DNA of 64,000 bases from Hyphochytrium catenoides (Eukaryota > Sar > Hyphochytriomycetes > Hyphochytriales > Hyphochytriaceae): positions 712 through 64,711 of the forward strand of contig FLMG01000683.1 in NCBI GenBank assembly GCA_900088475.1, read 5' to 3'. The translations under genes were made by a program, and so were the position numbers. Of the stretch, positions 1 through 11,151 are shown piece by piece; position 1 is the first letter of the stretch, and every line of letters starts with the position of its first letter. The notes beneath the pieces are model-generated. The model made no database searches. It had not been told where the DNA came from and saw only the letters and a list, made by a program, of their open reading frames with translations.

Positions 1-3
1 TTT

Positions 4-29
<26 letters not shown>
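1..29. repeat. (TC)n microsatellite
   Basis: Nearly pure CT dinucleotide run at the left edge of the window, followed by CT-rich sequence to about 230. In this window such runs usually lie on the sense strand of introns, so it may be part of a plus-strand transcript that starts outside the window. Confidence 0.85.
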
Positions 30-34
<5 letters not shown>

Positions 35-1834
35 TCTCTCCCCAATCTCTGTCCCTTGCCCGGTTCTCTTTCTGTTTCTCAGTGGCCTCTCTCTACCCTC
101 TGTGCCTCATCTGTCTCGAACGTCATTCTCTCTCATTGCCTCCCACTCTGTCTCCTTTCTGTCTCCCTACTGCACAGAACTTGCAACTCTCTCTTATCTC
201 TCCTGACCGCTGACATACATTTCTCCTCCCACCAGTCTGCCAATGGGGAAGACATTGTCTTCCCTTCCATCGATCCATCCATTGGCCTAAAAGCCGCAGC
301 GCTGGGAGGCTACCGTCGCGGCGCAGTGGCTTGTATCTTCTGTCTCTGAAAGCCTAATATAACTTCCCTAGGAGATCTTCCACTCAAGAGATCCATGATC
401 GTTGTCCAAGAAGATAGAGGCGGAAAGCAACCGCTGAGATATAGAACTATGCGTGTGTGTCTGTGTGAGAGAGAGAGACAGAGAGAGACAGAGAGACACA
501 GAGAGACAGAGAGAGAAGAAGAGAGAGGGAGTGGTAAAGACATAAGATATTGGGATGAGGAAGCTGCTCATTGAGTTGGCAGAGAAGGGCAGAGAGCCTC
601 TCACTTCTAGAAGGACACTTCATACTCTTCTTATGTCCAGATCTTGTTAGGCTTTCGGCCTGGTCGTGGAAATCGCCTTACACAGGATGAGGCACGATGC
701 TAAGACAATACGATGTGAAAGACGGGAGCAGCAACACAGGCAGAGAGGACCTGTGTGTGTCTGTGCAAATCAACGGGCCTTTCTGAGTAACAGGAGAGGG
801 TCATCCGTGCGCTGTCCATGTGAGCCTAAAGCGATGCACATCAGTGACCGATGCGTGCGCAAGAGCTATCCCTAGAGCCTCCGAGTTGGCACCACTCAGA
901 AGAGACAAGTACTTTCTAGTCAAAGAAGAGTCCCTAATATACCTTAGCACATGGCTTGCCTCATATACAGATACAACCTGGTCAGACAATAGGACAGACT
1001 CACATAGCCAAGAACTCAACAGCTAAAGCACGGCCACAAAAGTGCCTTAGAGAAGCTCCCGCCTATCCAAAGACAGGGCGTTCACATGGGCGGCAATCCC
1101 GCCACTGCAGACTCTCCCCTACCTCACGTGCGCTGCCCAGCTCCAAATAGCTTATCACGGGCACAGGGCCTAGCCGCCACTCCCGCCAAGCTGCGGAACT
1201 TCACAAGGATTCCGTTCCAGTTTTGTCGAAGAATAACAGGAACAAGGCTTGGTCCTCATTCCTTGTCATTCAGAGCCTCGAGTTACTATCCTTGCCCGCC
1301 AGGCTAATGTCTGAACTGTGAAACACCAGATCCTCAGCTTCTACTCCAAAGCTTCGCAGATCCTGCTCATCCATCTGCTGTGTGAAGTCCGGACAAGTCT
1401 GTCCATCATAATGACTTGACGTCCGAAGGAGTAACCCGTCCCCGCGATGATAGTATAGTGCAGTAGGGCAGTCTCCCACTAGGGCAGAAGGCCACACTGT
1501 CCTTCAAAGATCGTCTCCCAAGCTGCCATAGATATTTTGTGTGACGAACTTTGGGATTCAGAGTGTGGATGAGTCCCTCTCAGCTAAGTGTCCAGAAGCA
1601 TTTTTTGTGAGCGAGGATAGATTACTCATTCCTATTGGGTCAGTGTGGTCTCTGGCAAGGAGTCTGGGCCAGTACTTCACCTGCTGCTCTTCATTTACTC
1701 GATGACATATCGCTTAGAGCTCACTTTGGCTTTTGATGGCGGTAGCCGGTGCGAAAGACTTAGCTGACCTCATCTCCGTCGTTCTATTGCTGACGGTTTT
1801 TTCTCAGAAAGCTGACCAGCGTCTAAAGACACTT
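30..1834. other. unassigned DNA, no supported gene
   Basis: No recognised protein family. The stretch is CT-rich up to about 230 and contains a purine-rich GA tract at about 465-535. Short open frames exist on both strands (for example about 1,270-1,500 minus), but I could not join them into a spliced model. Confidence 0.5.
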
Positions 1835-2523
1835 TTAAGCAGAGGATAGTACTTGATCAACAGGGTCGATTGGGATGAGTTCCTCTGGAAGACTCATGGC
1901 ATCATTGCGAGCTTTCAATGTCTGGTCACTCAATCAGACATTCACCATTAAAAAGTAATAGGTAGTTTATCCTGGAAAAGAGGTACGATCTGAAGGCTGA
2001 ACTGCTACGAGTCTGCGCTATTGCCTTTGCTTCCCTTAAGAATGCACTGAGCAGCATTATATTCCTGGCGTCCCTAAGAGTCGTGTCACAGCCCCATCCC
2101 TACTGTACTTCGAAGAGCGGTGCCATTATCTCCTAGGGAATAGCACAGGATGATGAGAAGTTCGCCATGCATCGGTGCGAAAATGAGCACGAAGGTGAAA
2201 GAGCAAAAGCAAGACGTCTCAAACACGTTGCGAAAGATAGAAGATTGATTTGACTTGATGAAAGGAGGTTGGTGCACTTACTGCTAAGAGCTTCTCCACG
2301 CGAATGGACCCCGTCACCAACGTAGGAGTCTCCAGACACAGCTCCATGAACTTTGCCTGGAAGTGCGGAAGATGGGGAAAATGGAGAGAGGAAGTTGATT
2401 GAGTTGAGCGGCAGAACAAGCAAGGAGAACGGTAAGGCTTAGCAAACAGCGAGGAAAAAATGAAGGAAGGCATGATCCTTGCCGTCTTACCTGACTAATC
2501 ATACCATCCGCCCGAGGCTCCAT
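1835..2523 (-). CDS. unrecognised five-exon gene, 105-residue protein
   Basis: I do not recognise the product. Reading the minus strand, five exons join with canonical GT-AG borders and every phase agrees: 2523-2491, 2356-2282, 2132-2104, 2073-1987 and 1928-1835. They total 318 bases, from an ATG to a TAA, giving 105 residues. The protein begins MEPRADGMISQ and ends DPVDQVLSSA. It is mostly predicted helix with alternating hydrophobic and charged residues and has no obvious signal peptide, membrane segment or zinc site. The exact phase match over four junctions makes chance unlikely, although the last intron (58 bases) is short. It could be a small subunit of a larger complex; no function can be assigned. 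Confidence 0.6.
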
Positions 2524-3117
2524 GAGTGTATTGGTGAGCTAGAAGACAGAAAGATCTCAGTGGTCGTACGGATCTTATTATCTTTTTATCTTTCTTCGCC
2601 TCACCTGCTTCGGTGGCTCTCTCATGTTCTTCAGCAAGCTCTGGAAAGCTCCCTATGGCTGGGTGTGAGTATGGCTGCTGTGGCCTTCCTTCCTGTTCTC
2701 ACTTCCTATTGGCTGCTCCGTATATGCGATCAATTAGTACTGGCACATAGAGCTCCACCACCAAGATATGACGTGTCGTCACCGGTGAAGCCTCTATCTC
2801 ATCTAAACTTAGCTGATAATCGACAACTTCATCAGTATGATCCAAAACATATACAGTCGATCTTGCTCGGACAAATCCTCCTCTTGTCCAGTTGGGTGTG
2901 AGAGGAGTGTCGTCATCATGTCAGCTCTACAATGAGCAAGACCTAGTTCTTCCCCTCTCGTACCTTAGAATGAAGTGTATTTGCTACCCATATGCTGTTT
3001 GGCGCATGGACGACGATCACGCAAGCGGCAGAGGAGACAGAACAGTTGGAACTGCGCCGATAACAGTTTACCTGTCTGCAAAAAGTGCTCCAAGAAGAGT
3101 GTCTCTTACCAATTGCT
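2524..3117. other. upstream region, no supported gene
   Basis: Lies upstream of the minus-strand 105-residue gene and probably contains its promoter. An open plus-strand stretch at 2,479-2,901 has no recognised domain. No clear promoter motif seen. Confidence 0.4.
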
Positions 3118-4270
3118 GGCCCAGCCATGGCAGACGACGAAGGGCTCGAATGCTGCATCATCAACCCACGCTTGAGGTGATAGAGTAAGAAAAGACTTCA
3201 TTGGCAAAAGGCCCTTAACCTCCCGACAAATCGCGATCAGGTTTGAGGAGCTATGACCGGACTGGCATCTTTTTAGTGGACATCGTCCCTGGCACAGAAA
3301 CAGGTGATTATGGAGTTGCGGTGTGGGTTGCCATGAGACATTTAGCCGCCTTGACTAGGTCAACCATCGACCACAGTCTTCGTCTATATTCAGGAGCCCT
3401 TGACCTCGTTATTCACCGCTTGCGTCGCGATGATGGACGTTGGGCTGGCAGGGGATCCGTTGATAGAGGATCCGTAAAGATGGGCGAAGACCTGTGGTCG
3501 ATGGTTGAACTAGTCATGGCTACAGTTCGCATGGAACCTTGCACCGCAACTCCATAAGCACCTGTCTCTGTGCCTAGGAAGCTGTCCACTAGTGAGAACC
3601 AATCGCCCCTGAGGAAGTGGACTCTCTTAAGCATAGCAAACAAAGCATTTCACTTTCTTTAACCTTCGAAGAATGACATTAAGGACCTCTGGCGGCAGGA
3701 AGGCGACGGTGGGCTAGTGTGGAATGGTGCCACACGAGTAAACGTTAGGCCCTATCTTTCGACCCCTACAAACGGCCGACATAATAGCTGCCGTTCAAGA
3801 GGCGCGCAATTATGACTTCAGGGCCTTGATCTGCAGAATCTCCAGTGAAATTCACAGATAGGAGGGGATCTTTCCAAAGCGGGACCGTTCGACTTTGCAT
3901 CGATCATGGATGTATAGATCTCCGCGAAGAGTAACCTTGCGGGAGGCCGTTTGACGACAGTGATCATACTTAGAGATGCTCACATTGATGAAGCAAGGAG
4001 GCTCGCCATCGTGCTCCTGGGAGATCGGTGGGCAGATGGCGTACACAATTTCGTGCATGGTCTCATAGCGACCAGTGCTGGCTAGACTTCCACAGAGCCC
4101 GTGAACTAGCCGGCGTTCAGTCTGGTCGTAGCTCCTCAATTGTGATCGTAAGCTGTCAGGGGGTTATGGACCTTCTGTGTGGCGTACTTCCTGACTCTAT
4201 CACCTCGAGCGTGGGTTGATGATGCGGCACTGCATGCAGGTCTTCAATGTCTGCCATGGCTGGGCCTAGC
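3118..4270. repeat. inverted repeat with arms 3118-3290 and 4088-4270
   Basis: The plus strand of 3,118-3,265 matches the reverse complement of 4,270-4,110 by eye at roughly 70-80%. Shared blocks include GCCCAGCCATGGCAGAC and GAGGTGATAGAGT, then GAGGAGCTAYGACCRGACT. On the minus strand the right arm has an open frame of about 60 residues containing a MADIEDLHAV stretch. This suggests decayed coding sequence, probably from a retroelement, but the family is not recognised. Confidence 0.7.
3274..3600. repeat. inverted repeat with arms 3274-3394 and 3478-3600
   Basis: A second, tighter fold-back. Plus-strand 3,274-3,394 matches the reverse complement of 3,600-3,478 at about 80% by eye, with an 83-base loop. 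Shared blocks include TATGGAGTTGCGGTG and TCAACCATCGACCACAG. Both arms translate to related peptides with GTETGxYGVAV, so the same coding segment is present twice in opposite orientation. Confidence 0.75.
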
Positions 4271-4364
4271 CACTTGGTTAAGAGAGCGGTATACTCTTCC
4301 AGGTCAAGCCTTGGCAGATCAGCCTGCGCCTTCCCAACAAGGATAAAGGAAACTCTTCTTGATT

Positions 4365-4477
4365 TGTGGTGGAGGGTTGAATGTTTCGTGCCGTTAACAA
4401 ACCTCCATGTTAATAGTTATCATCTAATGCGGGGCATTGTTCTTCGTGGCGGCTTGGGATTCCGATTCCCCGCTTCC
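4365..4477 (+). repeat. truncated LTR copy
   Basis: Matches the first ~110 bases of the LTR at 6,088, including GGTTGAATGTTTCGTGCCGT and GGGGCATTGTTCTTCGT, in the same orientation. The copy stops near 4,477, where an inverted gag fragment begins. Confidence 0.8.
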
Positions 4478-4944
4478 GTTTCCTCTCCTTGGCCATTGGC
4501 AACGATCGTAATGTCTTCAACTTCTGCCAATTTATTGAGATCGGCCTTGCTCTTCACATTAGACGTGAGAGCTAAAGACCTCTTCTCTTCATACGTCAGG
4601 CCACTCACGAAGCACGAGGCCAAGAAGGAATACTTGGGGCTCCTCAATTTGTTCTCCCTATGTATCCTCCTTAGATTGATAAGCGCTCCATGTTTCTCAG
4701 AAACAAAATCCTGCCAATCTTGGCAAGTCTTGATAGCAGCCGTGGGCACCATCCAGATTAGGTCTGAAAACGCTTTGGCTTGGTATTCATGCAGTAGCTG
4801 GCTACACCTCTCTGCCTCAACAGCGTCAGTGTTATGACTCGTTAACGCCAGAATAATATCCGACTTGGTCATTCCTTCCGACACTTTGACAGTCTTTACA
4901 GACCTGCCCGGCGATGAGGAGTTAACCTGCTCCGAGTCCATCAT
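4478..4944 (-). pseudogene. inverted gag fragment
   Basis: On the minus strand this encodes a gag-like segment containing SPKYSFLASCF and SKADLNKLAE. The same peptide is encoded on the plus strand just to the right (from 4,995). The two copies point away from a short centre at about 4,945-4,980, forming a palindromic duplication. It has no zinc knuckle and runs directly into the truncated LTR. Confidence 0.75.
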
Positions 4945-4994
4945 TCTTTGCTTCTTGTAAAAGCGTATGGGAACCCTGATGTAGGGAGAACAAA

Positions 4995-5978
4995 TTGAAG
5001 AGCCCCAAGTATTCCTTCTTGGCCTCGTGCTTCGTGAATGGCCTGACGGATGAAGAGAAAAGGTCTTTAGCTCCCACAGTGTCTAATGTGAAGAGCAAGG
5101 CCGATCTTAATAAACTGGCAGAAGAGTTGAAGACATTACGATCGTTGCCAATGGCCAAGGAGAGGAAAAGGAAGCGGTTCGAGAATGAGAGAGAGGAAAT
5201 CAAGCCTCAAGAATCTCGTCCATCAATTGACTCTCCCAAGGTTGGACTCTCTAAGGTACAGTGTACCAATTGCGGCGATTATGGCCATAGAAGGGACACG
5301 TGTCGTCAACCTAAGGTTTCTCAAGATGTTATTTTGGAGAAACGACGCGACTTTCTCAGCAGACAGCGTCGTGACGCACAGCGTGGACCGGAGGACCATA
5401 CTGACTGGGATGAGAACTTCAATCTTTTGATGGGTGCTTACCGCATGTCTCAGCACAGCACAACGCAGTTCTCTCCTTTCAGGCTCTTCTTCGGTAGAGA
5501 ACCAAGACTTCCTTCGGACCATATCCTCGAGACGGAGTTTGGAGAAGCTAAGTTCGGAAGTATGTCTGACTACGTGCAGGAAAGTCTCAGACAGTACCGC
5601 AAGGCCCTCTTGGAGGCTAATCTGAACACTTAACGAGCTCAGGAGCTTCAGGAGCTGTATCACAATACTGAGGTGCTTAAGCACAGAGTTACTCCTACCT
5701 TCCAACCTGGGCAAAAGGTACTCAGATATATACCCGTGACGGCAGCCGGTCAGACTAAGAAGTTGGAGACGTTCTGGATTGGGCCTTATGAAGTCATCAG
5801 ACAAATGAGTCCTGTCATTTATGAGATCAAGCCAACGAGGGAGTTGATCCAGACATGGCAAGCGAAAGGCCTAAGAAAGCAGTGGGGCAGGAAAGCTGTC
5901 CACGTCAAGCATCTGAAAGCGTATCCTACCCCGTCATCGCCTCCAACCTGTATTCCTTCTACTGGGACAAATACTTAA
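4995..5978 (+). pseudogene. gag zinc-knuckle fused to integrase C-terminus (internal deletion)
   Basis: The frame from 4,995 to 5,633 begins as gag and contains a CCHC zinc knuckle (CTNCGDYGHRRDTC). It then passes without a stop into the end of an integrase core (FSPFRLFFGREPRLPSDH). After a stop at 5,631, a second open frame (5,673-5,978) holds the integrase C-terminal GPY/F-like region (FWIGPYEVIRQ). Protease, reverse transcriptase, RNase H and most of integrase are missing between the knuckle and the core remnant. This is a deletion derivative, not a functional polyprotein. Confidence 0.8.
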
Positions 5979-6087
5979 GCTTCCTCTGCTCACTTCCCTA
6001 GATACTGTTGAATTGTTTGATGAGACTGGTGAGAAAGAGCCCATCGAGTCTTTTCTCAGTCGAGTCTTTCTCAGTTCAGCGGGGGAG

Positions 6088-6325
6088 TGTTGGAAGGTTG
6101 AATGTTTCGTGCCGTTAACAACCTTCCATGTGAATCTTAGTTATCATCTATTGCGGGGCATTGTTCTTCGTAGCGGCTTGGGATTCCGATCACCCGCTTC
6201 TGTCCTTGGAAGAAGGGGATTTCGCCATTTTCTCTGTAAGAGAGCTCTTCATCTCTAGAATTGCCAATAAAGAGCTCTGTTGAGCTCCAGCACGTCTTCA
6301 GTTATTGATTATCATCAACCGGACA
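6088..6325 (+). repeat. 3' LTR (about 238 bases)
   Basis: Begins TGTTGGAAGG immediately after a purine-rich tract (AGCGGGGGAG), as expected for the second-strand priming site, and probably ends at ACA near 6,325. An AATAAA-like signal (CCAATAAAGAG) lies near 6,265. The left border is supported by the matching partial copy at 4,365; the right end is inferred from the TG...CA rule. Confidence 0.7.
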
Positions 6326-6790
6326 GGGGAATCTATCCGTTAACGTTTGATAAGTGAAAAGGATCTCGATCCTAGCCGTTAGCCGTAGAAAGAAGCCGTT
6401 ATTTTGTCTGTTTTTGGGTTATCGGTACAAAATGACTGGAAAATCTGTGCTCCTTGCTCCTCCCTCGTGAGACTCTTGTCACGCACTCTCGGAGGAGATT
6501 CGCACGCTGCTCTCCGATCTTTCAAGGTGGTGGGACAGTGATGATGATCTTCGGTGAGGGCAAGCCACAGAGCTGTGGCTATTGAGCTGCGATGGACGCT
6601 AGGATGGTCTGATCGGAAGGTATAGTTAAAGACAAGAGTTTAAGCCTAAAGGTGATGTGCAAGGCGGTGAGCCTTCTGTGTACGTGTCTATCGGAAAACA
6701 GAGTCCTAAAAGAGGAGGAGAAGTCGTGGTTTTTTATAACCCTGGCTGCCCGTAGAATAATAGAGGTGTTCTCCGATGCCTCCTCGACGA
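6326..6790. other. unassigned, no supported gene
   Basis: Sequence between the LTR and the next plus-strand gene. No recognised coding or RNA feature; it may hold the promoter of the 6,791 gene. Confidence 0.4.
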
Positions 6791-7082
6791 ATGCTTCTGC
6801 AGAGGTTAGGGCTAGGAGTCCTTGGCGCCCAGGTAGCATACGCTGCACCGATGATACCTGCTATTATCTCTCCTTCAACTATTCTTGACTGCGGATACTT
6901 CTCGCATTCGCCCTACGTACCTCTACACCCTAACCTCGTACATCGGTGATCTCTTGTCTATGCAGTTTGCTGGCGGCACTGCCATCTACCTTGCGGACCC
7001 ATGGCCGCAACTCTTCCAGCACCCAGTTCCTCCTCCTGTGTACTATGAAAAGATCCAGAAGCAGCGGAGGCCGAGGCTGTAA
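6791..7082 (+). CDS. possible two-exon microprotein, 52 residues
   Basis: Two exons (6,791-6,832 and 6,966-7,082) join in frame across a 133-base GT-AG intron to give 52 residues. The N-terminus MLLQRLGLGVLGAQ is hydrophobic, followed by a short hydrophobic stretch and a basic tail (KIQKQRRPRL). It resembles the size and layout of small inner-membrane respiratory subunits, but no family is recognised. It could also be the last exons of a longer gene whose 5' part was not found, or the 5' leader of the acyltransferase gene that starts about 150 bases downstream. Confidence 0.4.
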
Positions 7083-7234
7083 GAAAGTGTGATAACATGG
7101 CTGTCGCTTTTCCCTCCTTTCTTTTTTGCTCTTGCTTCCATTCGCTCATCCAAAGCTGCTGGCTATCCGCCCATTACCCTTGCACTCTCCTTTCATGGTG
7201 TCCGTGGCTCATCCCTTTGTAATTGACTCTTTAG

Positions 7235-10200
7235 GGAGGCTGGGAAAGAGTCCAAAGCTGTACAGAGTATGGTGATAAACCCCTTTATCAACGTAAGAAG
7301 GCTATCAGATCAGTGAGGATCAAAGCTACGAATGCTGCATGCACGATTCAACTTATTGGACCCTCTTACTGCCTTTCACTTTCCTTCCACTTAGGACACT
7401 TGGGAGATGAACCAGTGGGAGAAGCTGAAGGTGAGAGAGAAGCAACGGCCTGGTCGCCTATCTCCAGGCCTAGAACCTTTCCTCAGTCATCGTTCCGTTT
7501 GTGTCTCTCCTGACCCTACTCTTCCCATTTCCATTCTCGACACTGTCTCCTCCAAGTCTTGTCGCTCACATGACTTCATTAGCTCGCGTATGGCAGTGTA
7601 TCCATTGCACCTTTACGCGCTGGACTGATATACCTCACAGTCGTCTCAGCGTCGGGAATTTGCTCGCTAGCTATCTCAGGTGTTGATCATTCCCAGCCCC
7701 TCCCTCGGTAAATCGTTATCTTGCAGCTGCCTTGTCACTCTTCGTCTGCCTCCGTGCAGTACCACGGTTTTCTCACTATGGGCTTGCTCTTCAACCCAGA
7801 TGGCGGAGGAAACTTCTTGAGCGCATCTTCAGTGTGCATGTGCGGACAGTCCTCTGGTTATTTGGGTTTTATAATATAGAAATAGTGGGCGAGGTAGGCT
7901 GGGTCCTGAAGCTTGTATCGCTTTTCTCTGTGGTCTACTCTCTCCCACTGCCCCCGAACTGTTATCATATCTCTCTGCCAGCTCTGCCTAGATTTCTTCC
8001 TGACCCGTCTCTCCAGCTTTTCTCTCTTGTTCTGATTCTGCACTCACTTAGATTCTGAGCTCGTCCTTGACAAGCCTTTGCGATGTATAGTGCTTTACTG
8101 TTGGCCGCTCCCCCTATAGTTCCTGGGAAAGTATCTGCTAACCTGGTGCTGGTTGTTGCTTCGCAGCGAGCTCCATCCTCTGAAGCCCCTGTGATCATTT
8201 CCAACCACATCTCTCCCTTAGATCCTTTCTTCTTTCTATGGCAGTTCCTTCCTTCCACCGTAGCAGCAGTTCAAAACCTTTCCTCTCCCATTCTTCGCAA
8301 TATTCTAGATGCCATACAGGTAACCTCCATCCTGGTACTGATCCTAACTGATTAACCACCGTGTCCTTAGCTAGTTCTATCTCAACCCTGACACTTTCCC
8401 TGCAACTTCACAACTCGTTGTGGGTTCTTCTCCGTCGATGTAAGTCCTTAACTTTTCTCTTGTCGTGCTGGTTAGATTATCCCAGTAGATAGAGAGGTGA
8501 AGGAGTCCAGACGGAATTGCGTGAGAGCCATTATCCATAGGGCACACTCAACAGGTTATCTCTACTCTCATCTCGACGCCCCTCGTCTCTCTCTCTTTCT
8601 CTCCTCCTCCCTCCGGTTCTCTCCCTCTCTCTCTCTTTCCTTTCCCTCCTTCCCCACAACACACACTTAACATTCCTGTGCTTAACAATGAGACTTGCCT
8701 CATATCAGTGTCGCAGCCGTAATGTCTTTGAGGCCTTTTCTGCCTTGCTCGTCTTACATCTTGTTATATGGCTTTGGTAGAGTGGCCTCCGGTCCTGATA
8801 TTTCCAGAAGCCACAACAACAAATGGCAAGGCCGTCATTACCTTCAAGAAGGGAGCTTTCAACCCTGGCCTACCAGTCCAGCCGACAGTGATCACCTATC
8901 CACACCAGGTAGGCAAATCCGGCTTACAAGTACACTTCCTCCGTTATCTGTTTATCTGTATTGCAGGCCTGCATTTGCGCGCACTCGTAAGCCGCTAACT
9001 CTTCTCTGCGATACTTCTACCCAGTTATACTTACGAGGTCAACTTTCTTTCAATTGTTGCCTACTCGTGGATGATCCTTTGTCATGTCCAATAGCACTTG
9101 GATCCCTCCTGGGTGGCTGCAGGGCCTGATATTCCTTTCCTTATGCTAAGGATGCTGGTGCAAATAAAGAATAAAATGAAGGTATGAGACCACTTCTCTC
9201 TACTCCCACATTCCCCCTGAACTATCCTAGTGCAGCAGCGTTAACTATGTTTTAATGTACGTCCTCCGTTAAGGTTGAGTACCTTCCAGTCTACTACCCC
9301 AATGCTGAGGAAAGAGCCGACCCTGCGCTGTATGCTAGAAACGTACAAAGACTGGTGGCAAGTAGGTTCCCATTCATCGCATCAGCTCCGGGCTGGCTGT
9401 ACCTAATTGATACCTTTGTTGTCACTCCTCTTTTATAGCTCGTCTTGGTAATTTGACTGCCTACCTCTCTCTTCCGATGCCAAGTGCGCTCCACCCTCTA
9501 ACCACCCTATTCCAACATGCGTTACGTTGCAGGCAAGATGGGCGTGCCCGTTACAGAGCATTCATATGAAGATGTCCGATTATGTGAGCAGGCACTAGAA
9601 CTCAGGATGCCTGCAGGTTGGTTCCCTCTTCAGTATCTCTTCCCTTTCATCAGCTTGCTCGTTTCTGGCACCGCCATGCTATGAAAAATCGTCTGGTATT
9701 CGGCAACTAGAGGTTTATGCTCTCTATGGTTGCACCCATGTATACTGATGAGCTCCACACCCCTTCCACTCACGTCACTCTTTAGGCACTGGAGTGGTCG
9801 AAATGGAAGCTGTCAAGCGCTTTTTCAATACGAATATTGGTAATATCCAGCGTCACATGGAGACGTTCGCAGACATGGACAGGAACAAGGATGGCACACT
9901 CTGCTTTGAGGAGTTCAAAGCCGCGTTTACCAGAAGGTGCGTTACCACTTTCGGCTGTCCCTTGGCTATTTTGCTCCGCAGTACCATCTCTCTGTGCTGA
10001 ATACCCCTCGTGTGTGCTTCTGGGACAGATATCACCCGCCCAGTCCAACACAAGAAGAGGCTCTATGGGATCTGTTCAATCTTCTAGACGCTGAAGAAAG
10101 CGGGAAGATAGAGTTTCGGGAGTACCTTGTGGGCCTAGCTCTGGTCAATGAGGGACAGAAGCACTCGGAAGATGTGCTGCGGTATGCTTTCAACGCCTTG

Positions 10201-10720
10201 GATGAAAACGGGGACGGAAGGTAAGAGATAAGAGATTACTGTGTTCTATCGCTTTTGTTTCTTTCCGCTATCTTTTTGGCTGTCCCACTTGGCCACCGTA
10301 CGTGACCTTACATTTTGGTCAATCTGATAGACTTTCGCGGGATGAGGTGCATCGCATAATGGCACGAGTGTATCCTGGGTTGTCCATAAGGCAGATAGAT
10401 CGGGTCTTTGACGCCGCAGACGTTGATAAGAACGGGTCAGTAGAATGGGAGGAGTTCAAGAAGGTAAAGTTTGTCCAGTACTGGAGGACATCCTGTGCCC
10501 CTTCCAACTTCCACTTGCCATTGCCTGCCCGGGCTTTCACACTTTAGTCTGACATAAAAGCTTCCTAGCTGCTCCTTTCACTTGTTACCGCTTTTCCACT
10601 GACACTTTTGCACTCGTTCTTATTAGATAAACCTCATTCCTCTATTTGCAGGCTGCGACCGAGGCAGGAGCTAGCAAATTCTTTGACTTGGCCAGCTTAC
10701 TAGCCAACGATGATGTTTGA
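7235..10720 (+). CDS. LPCAT: lysophospholipid acyltransferase with EF-hands (LPCAT family)
   Basis: Predicted to transfer an acyl chain from acyl-CoA to a lysophospholipid in the ER membrane (Lands-cycle remodelling). Exons: 7235-7292, 7395-7430, 7583-7679, 7760-7893, 8167-8319, 8476-8554, 8781-8908, 9095-9181, 9274-9361, 9533-9616, 9786-9936, 10029-10220, 10331-10463, 10652-10720. All phases agree. Seen in order: NPF motif near the start, hydrophobic segment (exon 3), acyltransferase motif NHISPLD (HX4D) in exon 5, and motif III FPEATTTNG in exon 7. The last exons carry EF-hand repeats such as DRNKDGTLCFEE and DENGDGR, and DVDKNGSVEWEE, implying calcium binding. In LPCATs known to me the motif is FPEG; alanine here is unusual. 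The 5' start is uncertain (ATG at 7,269 or an upstream exon). Confidence 0.9.
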
Positions 10721-11151
10721 ATATAGTTGTCATTTCATGGATTAGCAGGGGCCTGGGTAATGTGCTCAATAGTTGTCAATCGCATTCGGGCATGTACAAT
10801 GGCCTGTATCACTCCTCGCGGCGAGAGAGGGGGAAGCTGCCCGAGGACGACGACTGACGATGAAGAACCTAATAACTACAGTCTGGGCATCAGTAGGCGT
10901 CATCTCTTCTGAGGAAGTGGGTGAGAGAAGAGCCTGAAAGAGCTGACTCGCTATGTGGTGAGGTTAGGAGGATTGCCGCTCTCTTATGAAAGAATATAAT
11001 AAAGTAAATTAGGGACCACATAGTCTGCAAAGCCCCCTCTCTCCGGTATCAAGTAGGAAAGACGAAAGAAGACATCAGAGAATGAGAAGCCAGAACGCCC
11101 CTAATAGCTGTGGGCTTGTGACGGATGCACAAATGTTCTAATGTTTAGCCT
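10721..11151. other. convergent intergenic region
   Basis: Lies between the 3' ends of the LPCAT gene (plus) and the ABC transporter gene (minus). It contains an AATATAATAAAG stretch near 10,990 that could serve polyadenylation. No gene seen. Confidence 0.5.

Larger units (their letters stand above)
3118..6325 (+). mobile_element. rearranged Ty3/gypsy-like LTR retrotransposon relic
   Basis: A retroelement relic in the plus orientation at its right end: gag zinc knuckle, integrase C-terminal part, purine-rich tract, then a 3' LTR. To the left lie inverted copies of gag sequence, a truncated second LTR copy and inverted repeats of another retroelement-like coding segment. Protease, reverse transcriptase, RNase H and the N-terminal part of integrase are absent. 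The element is dead and heavily rearranged. The left boundary (3,118) is where the inverted repeat becomes recognisable and may not be the true end. Confidence 0.75.

Noticed and set aside
1270-1540. Short protein-like minus-strand frames near 1,300-1,530
   Set aside because: Joining them needs an intron of only 19 bases, far shorter than others in the window.
4922-5203. Minus-strand frame over the plus-strand gag copy
   Set aside because: It is the antisense of gag; similarity to the inverted copy at 4,478-4,944 explains it.
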